Positions 57,241 through 64,000 of a stretch of DNA of 64,000 bases are shown here, piece by piece. The stretch is taken from contig JAYGXS010000007.1 in assembly GCA_036362985.1 (NCBI GenBank), positions 13,737,490-13,801,489 on the forward strand. Direction: 5' to 3'. Both the position numbers and the translations under genes were made by a program. The DNA comes from Ligula intestinalis. Taxonomy: Eukaryota; Platyhelminthes; Cestoda; Diphyllobothriidea; Diphyllobothriidae. Position 1 is the first letter of the stretch. Each line of letters starts with the position of its first letter. A model generated the notes under the pieces. That model ran no database searches. It was not told the DNA's origin and saw nothing but the letters and a program-made list of their open reading frames with translations.

Positions 57241-60200
57241 GCAGGCACCCAAAAAGCCTCCCCAGGGTAACAAACAACTGTGATTCCGGTAGAAGACATA
57301 ATTGGTTGCCAATTCAGACGAAAATGTGAGTCACAGGAAGTAATTAAGAATAGTAAGTTGTGAATGGGCCAGACTGTAAAATCCGTCGCGGATCTATCAT
57401 CAAAGGCAATAGCGGAAACTGGTTTATTCGTACACAAGAATTGCAGTATTAGTACATATGCGTACACCGATCATAGGCAGGGCACACCTGTGCTGGTATT
57501 TAAATGCCTTTCAGCAGTATTAATAGGATAAAGTTGCTATACTATTGCGTTACTTTGACAATTAACTGCTTTCCCCCTTCAGTGAGGCTAGTTGTCCGCT
57601 TGTAAGCTAAAAGCTTGATGGCAATTCGGTGTTAGCGTACAAGTGTGCAATCCTCCATGATAAGGTGATTTACAGTAGCAGAGTGATTATATCCTATATG
57701 TACTGAAACCTCGAGTGCATGAGTTACCCGTTGGTAATTCTGTCCCTTAGAATGGACCCGCAACCAATTCCGCAATGTCCGGCGAATACACGTTTTCTCC
57801 CAGCGATCAGAGGTGCTACTTCGCAGACAAAAACCTATTCATGCTGGCTTAATGTGAGCATGCCTGGAAGTGCACAGGATTTTACTGACTCCAAATCCAA
57901 CGACTATTTACACATCGAACAAAATTCAAATTAATTTTGAAGATTACGTGTGGTTATGCAGGACGGTAATCGAATATGATGTTTATGGAAGTTCATTTAG
58001 TTTCCTAGGGCCTATTCAGATCTGCGCCTTCGTATCGGCATTTCTAGGGGAAGTCGCCAGTAGACTGCACTGCTTAGAATATCATGCTGTTTGATGTGCA
58101 ACTTTGACTTTTGTAGATTTATGTGCTTGCCTAGCCATCGTAAATCCCGTGTCATTGACGACCTTCTTGTGGTCTGTTGCAAGCAAATTACCAACAGACC
58201 CCGTAGGCAGGAGAAGGAGACATGCGGACATGAAGTTAGACGCGTATACATGCCAACATTTTGAAAATTCTACAATTGCGTTTGTTCAGCATGTATGTAT
58301 GTATGTGCATGCTCTTAGTTCAAAATTCGCATTAAGTGCAGTATTTTAATCCGACTAACTATTGTCAGATAGTGATTATAAATGTATGCGGTTTTCATTC
58401 AATATCTAGAAAACTATCCCACTTAAGAAGACATTGGTCAGTTGATGTTGTGGTTGCTTTATATTAAAATAAAGCATCCACAGATTAACGAATGAGAAAC
58501 AAGTGAGTGTATTTTTAAGACGTCGTTATTACTCAGTTGTACACCTACTAAACCCTTAGTTTTTCAAGTCATTGGCAGTCGTGTTTTCTTCCCAATTCTC
58601 GCACTTTGGCTGATGATTGGCAGAATGCCATGGCCAAATTGTGCCTCTTTCGAGTGCCGTTGTTACGAGTCGTAATTCGCAAAACGCTTGTCAATTTATC
58701 TAGCATTCTAGCATTATTCTAGTTGAATATCGCCCCGTGGGGAGTTATATCCTTCGCAACTTTTCAGTCCGAGCAGGCGCTTTTGGCAGTAGCGAGTTGT
58801 ACTTTTTAGTATGATACATCCTGTTACATTTAGCCCGCAACTTATGTGAGTGTTACATACTACATGGCGTGTGACCTCACCAACATGAGATTTGCGCCAC
58901 TGCGTAGTATCCTATGGACTACAAGCTAAAAGTTTTTTAGTTGCTTGTTTATGCATATAACGCGAGTCTTCCGCGGCAGCTGATAAACTGTAGCTCGAAG
59001 ATTTCTATGAAATTCCGGGCCGAGCCTGAAAAGTTTTGCGATTGCTGCTCGACCTAAAATGTTGTTCCAAAGGATTTACTTCTTGACTGCCTGCAAGCCT
59101 AACTAGATGCTATACGTGAAGACGAATGAAGTCCTGCAAGGCTTTCTTAGAATATGTATTTGTTTGTCGCAATATACTCAATGAAGTTTCTTTTCTCGTG
59201 GCTTGTTTAGTACCCAGCGCTGGGTTAGGGTGTTAAACCAGAGAACATGCAACTCTATAAGGTTCATACATTTGATAGGAGTGGCTTCTGATCTTATGCA
59301 GTACATATCAATAAGCTACGGTGGAGGTCACGTTTGGTTTGATGGCTTTCGTTGTAATTCGAGGCTTCTGTGGAACTTACTGCTTCATTACCTTACAGAA
59401 TAGACGAAAGTGGAGAAGCTCAGGTGCATTATTCCATTTAAAATTCATAGAGCAGCTTTCTTCGTCAAAGTTTCTTTTGGCCTTTTTCACAAATTTCCTA
59501 AGCTGAGCCCTCCTCAGTTTCAAGGTTCGGATTAAAAAATCATGAAATCAATCCGTCGAAAACTGTTACAGAAGACAAATGAATGTGCATTTATCATTAA
59601 TAAAATCTCAGACCATCGGTTAATTGCATTTGAAAAGGTCGTAAAGAGGATTTATGCACATGAGCACAGGACCCGACCGCAATTCAGGTATATTTCGCCA
59701 AAGTTCAGATAGCATAGGCTTAGGGTTGGATTTAAGTTTAAGGGTAAGACAACAATTACAGTCAAGGAAAATTAGGAGACAAGTGAAAAAGGAGGTTAGG
59801 GTTAAGGGTAAGTTTATAACCATGATAAGATTACGGTTGAGGTTTATTTTAGGCTCCTGCGAGGATATGTTAACTTTCTGGAGTTATGCGCATGAGCGCC
59901 GTTGATTATTTATACGGTTCCTTCCTCGTCCCAGTTTAAGTGCAAGGGTCCATAGAAGTAGTTGCCACCCAAAATTACTCTTGGTTTCCGTGAATATACT
60001 TCTTTGTTTCCTCTCCAAATGCTAGTAGCTTATCCTGTATGTCAGTGGTTGTCGATAATATGTGTCCTCCTTTTAATTTGATTACCTAGATCATCTTTGA
60101 AGTAACTGGAGTTTTACAGACAAGGTACAAAAGATAAGAAAGAAAGTGGAACTTCGGCGGAGCGAAAAACGCGACCAATGTTGCCAGCCAGAGTATTTGT

Positions 60201-62200
60201 AGTGTACCTACTAACGACTTTGTCTATTCACGCAGTTGAAAGGCAGCAAGCTATAATTGGATTGATACCCATTATTTAATCTCTCTTACTGCTTCCTTCT
60301 ATTTCCCTATCCTCTACGATTCGCCATAGTTCAAACTTTATTTCCACTCTACTGAAATAAGTAACGTTTTTACCTTTCTCTACCTCTCAGTCGTTGACTG
60401 CAGACAATTTGGTCTGCCGTACTTCCCCTTATTCCATGTTTCTTATATGAGCCCTGCCAAGTACTTATAAGTACCACGAACTGTGGGTTTGCCCGTCTGT
60501 TTTACCCAAAGCCAACACAACAGAAGCAGAAAAGGCAATCGATCAGGAGGAGAGTTGCATTCACAAATAGCGCAATCCGTTCTCATAAATGGCTGCGTAG
60601 ATTTGTTGATCCGTTTGATGCAAACCTGCTGGAAACATGAAACGATCAGATTGGAAACGAGATCGATAGCCACGACCTAGATGCATGGCACGGCAGCTCA
60701 AGCAGGCACCCTTCTGTGCAATGATTCATTGTGGGAATGTAGTCATTCCCAAAATGATCCTTTCTTAACAAGCCTCTAACGTACACTGCCTTATTTGACC
60801 TCCATACCATGTTTCTACCTCTGGAACAAAATCTAAACTTAACCTACCTGCAGAAAGCATATGTCTCTAATCTGTTCAGCTCGTTTTACAGAAGGTTTCA
60901 TCGATCAGTTTGCCTTCTATGAAATAGCCAAGTTCGCTTCTTCCTCTTTTTCTTCTTCTTTCTTCTAGGCCGACTGACAATACATTCTTTGTCCGATCCG
61001 ACTGTTTTTTTGAGCGAACTTCTAACCTGTGGTATTACGCAAAAGCGAAGCTCTATATGCAGCTTGCGGTGTTTCCTGACATGTAGTGTTCTTAGTTTGG
61101 CTATGAGCATGGTGGCACAAAGCATTTAAACACTTTGAGCTGATCGTTGGAAAATAGCGCGATGTTTATCCCTTTTTCATAAGTTTACCGTTCATTTTGG
61201 TGAATTCAGGCAGATAATTCCTTGAAGGGGTAATATGTAAGAATGGTGAGATAATAAGTCGATAAATAAGCTTTTAGTGGTATCGCAAAAAATCTTCTCA
61301 CTTCTAAATACCAAATTGGTTAGCTACATATTAAATTATCATGTTAGCATAAATTTTTGGGCTATACCTGAGCCAAACTCCACCCTCTTCGATGGAGTAA
61401 TCGTTTACTGTTTATAAGCAGTCAAAGACATGCAATTTCGCGTTGCGATTTATTTACCTTAATTCCCGTACAGGTATTCACTGCCCGGTTAACTACATGT
61501 TTTATTGCCATTTTACTGCCGCGTAAAATGAATACGCTAGCCATAACCCTTTCTCTTCTTAAACGACTGTGCGTCCCCTTTCCTGCCAGCATTAAACGTT
61601 ACCGCTGGAATACAGACAGTTGACAGACAGAAGTCGGGCTTTCAAAGCAAAATCGTCGAAAAGGTTTCTATTAGGAAAAATACGCAAGCAAATAATTGAG
61701 ACGTTGATTGCAAAGTGCCCAATTTTTTTCTAACTTGGTATTCAACTATTTGTATCGAAGCGTTTAACTATAATTCCGTTTATGGTTTCGCGGAAAATGG
61801 TAATTGAAAAATATTGTTTTTGGTAGGTCAGAGAAGTGGATCTTGTATTCGCAATGCGTAAATTTCAAAAGGATTGGTAGTGAACTGGGTCTGTCTGTCC
61901 GAAGGTCAAGATAAGACTCAGTGGCTGCAATGGGCACTCTTGCTTATAATCTTAGATGGCGAGTTTTCCTGCATTTGCCAGTCAAGAGGTTAGCATTATC
62001 GGTTGTTTCCATGATATTAAACCGGTTCGAGGGAGAAAAATACACCTGGATGGTCAGAAATTGCTTTTGTTGGAGATCAAAGGGAAGGCAGACATGTTAA
62101 CTGGGTTGCTGTCCGAAACCTGCGTCCAAAACGCTGGAGGATAGTCCAGCTGGTGACAGCTAGGCGCAAACCAATAAGTTACAGGACACGCTCGTCTTTT
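57241..62200. other. Intergenic, nothing recognised
   Basis: About 5 kb of AT-rich sequence with no identifiable genes, RNAs or mobile elements. A pyrimidine run ending in CTTCTAG near 60967 resembles a 3' splice site but has no supported exon beside it. Confidence 0.4.
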
Positions 62201-62214
62201 TCTGGTGCTTTTGG

Positions 62215-62217
62215 GTC

Positions 62218-62251
<34 letters not shown>

Positions 62252-62252
62252 G
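62215..62252 (+). repeat. (CT)n microsatellite
   Basis: A CT dinucleotide run of about 37 bases with two CCC/CTCG interruptions. Confidence 0.9.
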
Positions 62253-62434
62253 CTCTATCTGGAGTCACGCCGCAAGTCTACGAAGGATACAGGGGGAAGA
62301 ACGTTACCAATAAATACAAGACAGAATAGGATATCCATCTCTCCCTCTTTTATTTGGTTTCCGGATTCCACGTGTTAGCTTTCCTGGCAAATTAGAAGAC
62401 TGCCTTTGGACATGCAACTTACTAAGAACCCAAC

Positions 62435-62740
62435 TTGCACTCTATTGCGAAGTACTTTAAAGAAATATTTTCAGAGCAAAATGAGTTCTTATCCAAGCTT
62501 CACGAGTATGCTCTCTCTCATCACGATTCTCACCGGTCTGAGATTAGTCTTCCACTCTTTCCCCTCAAAAAACATATTCATCCTCTTTATTTGCACCAAT
62601 GCGTGGATAAGTGCGAAACATGGCGGCTTCTGGATGCAAACTCTATGTTGTATAAATTCAGGGGGGAGGGGATGTCAAAGGTGCAAAGCCGTACCCTATT
62701 CCTCCAACGCTTAAAGTACTTTGGCTTGCCTTTGCATTAG
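62435..62740 (+). CDS. Unrecognised 101-codon open frame
   Basis: The frame reads SIAKYFKEIFSEQNEFLSKL, HPLYLHQCVDKCETW and LQRLKYFGLPLH, with a balanced, protein-like composition. It overlaps a second plus-strand frame of similar length (62406-62714), so at most one is real. I recognise no family, no splice sites and no neighbour that supports it. It is listed only because its composition is less chance-like than other frames in this AT-rich region. Confidence 0.15.
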   Translation: MHSIAKYFKEIFSEQNEFLSKLHEYALSHHDSHRSEISLPLFPLKKHIHPLYLHQCVDKCETWRLLDANSMLYKFRGEGMSKVQSRTLFLQRLKYFGLPLH

Positions 62741-64000
62741 GCAAAAACTTCCCCCTGGGAAATTCCCGCGCATTTTGCCAACCCCCTTCTCGAACCGTAC
62801 GGATGCATGACGCTTACTTGAACATGCGACACTGATTCAGCTGCAAACGGACTGCCTTTGGGCATTTCCCAGCCGATTTGTCGAGCGTAGCCGCATTTTC
62901 CTTTCACGTTTCATCACGGTCTCATCCCTTGGAACAAGCCCTCAAGCATACTGCATTCTATCTCGAATTCCATGACTTACTCTGATCTGAAGCTATCTTT
63001 AATTGACTTCCATCGGTTTTCCTTTCGCCTAGACCGATCGAAAAAGACCACTGTTGGTAAGTTGACTTTCTTCATTTTGCTGTTTGGTTTCGACGTCTCA
63101 CAAGAGAGCTCTAGTTCCTTAAAATGACTTAGGTCTTCTCTTTTTAATTTGCTGACAGCGCGTTCTTTGTTTTTGCAGTTCTCCTGTAGGAGTTCTGAGT
63201 TTGCAAATGCAAATACAAAATACATTTACTGCTCCACGCGTTTGGAGATGGTCGTTTTGGGCATGTTGCATGTTGAGTTTCTTGTTACTCTAGCAAATAC
63301 CTTATTTAATTATGCGTTCTACGGTCCACGACAGGCCTAAGTCACCTGGATGGGCTTTATAATGAGACTAAGGCTTTTGGCCTTGAGCTCCTTAGCCATA
63401 ACCAACATAGAAGTAGAATCCATTCTTACAGAAGTAGAGATGTAAATTTTGACCCCCCTCGGTATATGTGAGCCCAGCACAAACTACTACCACTGACACA
63501 ATCTTCATTAGATAACAAAACAAAATGAATATAAAGTTTGCACATATATGGTACAACATTTATCTCAAAGTACCACCACATCAAGGAGCTGTTCCATGTT
63601 GTAAGGACGTCCAAATGGACTAAATGCATCCGCAGTCTAGAGATGACCTTGCAGAAGGTCCGGCTCGGCCAAATCAAAGAAGCCATTTCACTCTCAGGTA
63701 TAGTGACGCTCTCTGACACAGTCAACCCGTAGTTGTATGTAACTTAAATGAAGCACATCTTAGTTAGCCAGTCTGGTATCATGAGTCAGATGACCAGGCT
63801 TGTTGACCATCGCCTGAAATGTTTTTCAGTTGGGGATTAGCTTTCTTAAACCACAGATGCCAGGCCATCTGAAGCCGAACCAATGCCTGCATATTTTCCT
63901 GATCAGTTCCTTGCTGCAATACAATGTTCGATAACATTGAAAAGTACTTATTTTTTTGTGCTTTTCTCCAACTGACCCCTATCCAACTGTTATGATATCG
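62741..64000. other. Intergenic, nothing recognised
   Basis: No supported features up to the window end. Frames at 62977-63225 and 63426-63725 (minus) have no known motif. Confidence 0.4.

Noticed and set aside
58605..58640. CTGATGA followed by TTGGCAGAATGCCA as a hammerhead
   Set aside because: The required GAAA is GAAT inside the stem, and no helix I pairing was found.
60945..60970. Pyrimidine tract ending in TAG as a 3' splice site
   Set aside because: No plausible exon follows.
1..64000. CRISPR arrays, operons, riboswitches or phage genes
   Set aside because: There are no regularly spaced repeats with unique spacers and no bacterial gene organisation; the content is eukaryotic mobile elements.

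Overview
The window is eukaryotic, AT-rich, gene-poor nuclear DNA dominated by decayed mobile elements. It has Penelope-like elements (PLEs) whose reverse transcriptase is joined to a GIY-YIG nuclease, a CR1/jockey-type LINE, tRNA-derived SINEs, LTR remnants and a mariner-type MITE. No intact host gene could be established, and no prokaryotic gene organisation is present. The mix, and the style of the LINE and PLE proteins, suggest a flatworm (Platyhelminthes, perhaps a tapeworm or fluke). That assignment is inference from family resemblance, not proof.

Layout. 0-2 kb: two diverged duplicated segments. 3.3, 9.2 and 40.05 kb: three copies of one tRNA-derived SINE. 6.5-6.8 kb: a TAG microsatellite. 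7.1-8.8 kb: PLE fragments in opposing orientation. 10.8-11.4 kb: a foldback element carrying a protein remnant. 14.5-20.6 kb: a diverged tandem array of four roughly 1.6 kb units, interrupted by an LTR-like insert and a MITE. 20.85 and 33.9 kb: a dispersed non-coding repeat of about 540 bp. 22.6-23.1 and 27.2-27.5 kb: inverted-repeat structures resembling PLE termini. 35.66-37.51 kb: a nearly complete but frameshifted PLE between inverted terminal repeats of about 157 bp. 40.6-41.05 kb: a PLE nuclease fragment followed by a well-formed candidate hammerhead ribozyme. 42.5-47.35 kb: a nearly full-length, inactivated LINE on the minus strand. 51.37-51.79 kb: an LTR with a primer-binding site. 53.9-55.95 kb: another PLE on the minus strand with a second hammerhead-like motif. 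The rest is AT-rich sequence in which I recognise nothing.

The most interesting material is the set of PLE termini. A 55-nt candidate hammerhead at 40630-40684 has every core element and a plausible two-part helix I, and several other sites carry degenerate versions. The tandem array, the 540-bp dispersed repeat and the foldback element do not match families I can name. All coding remnants are broken, so they describe past rather than present mobility.
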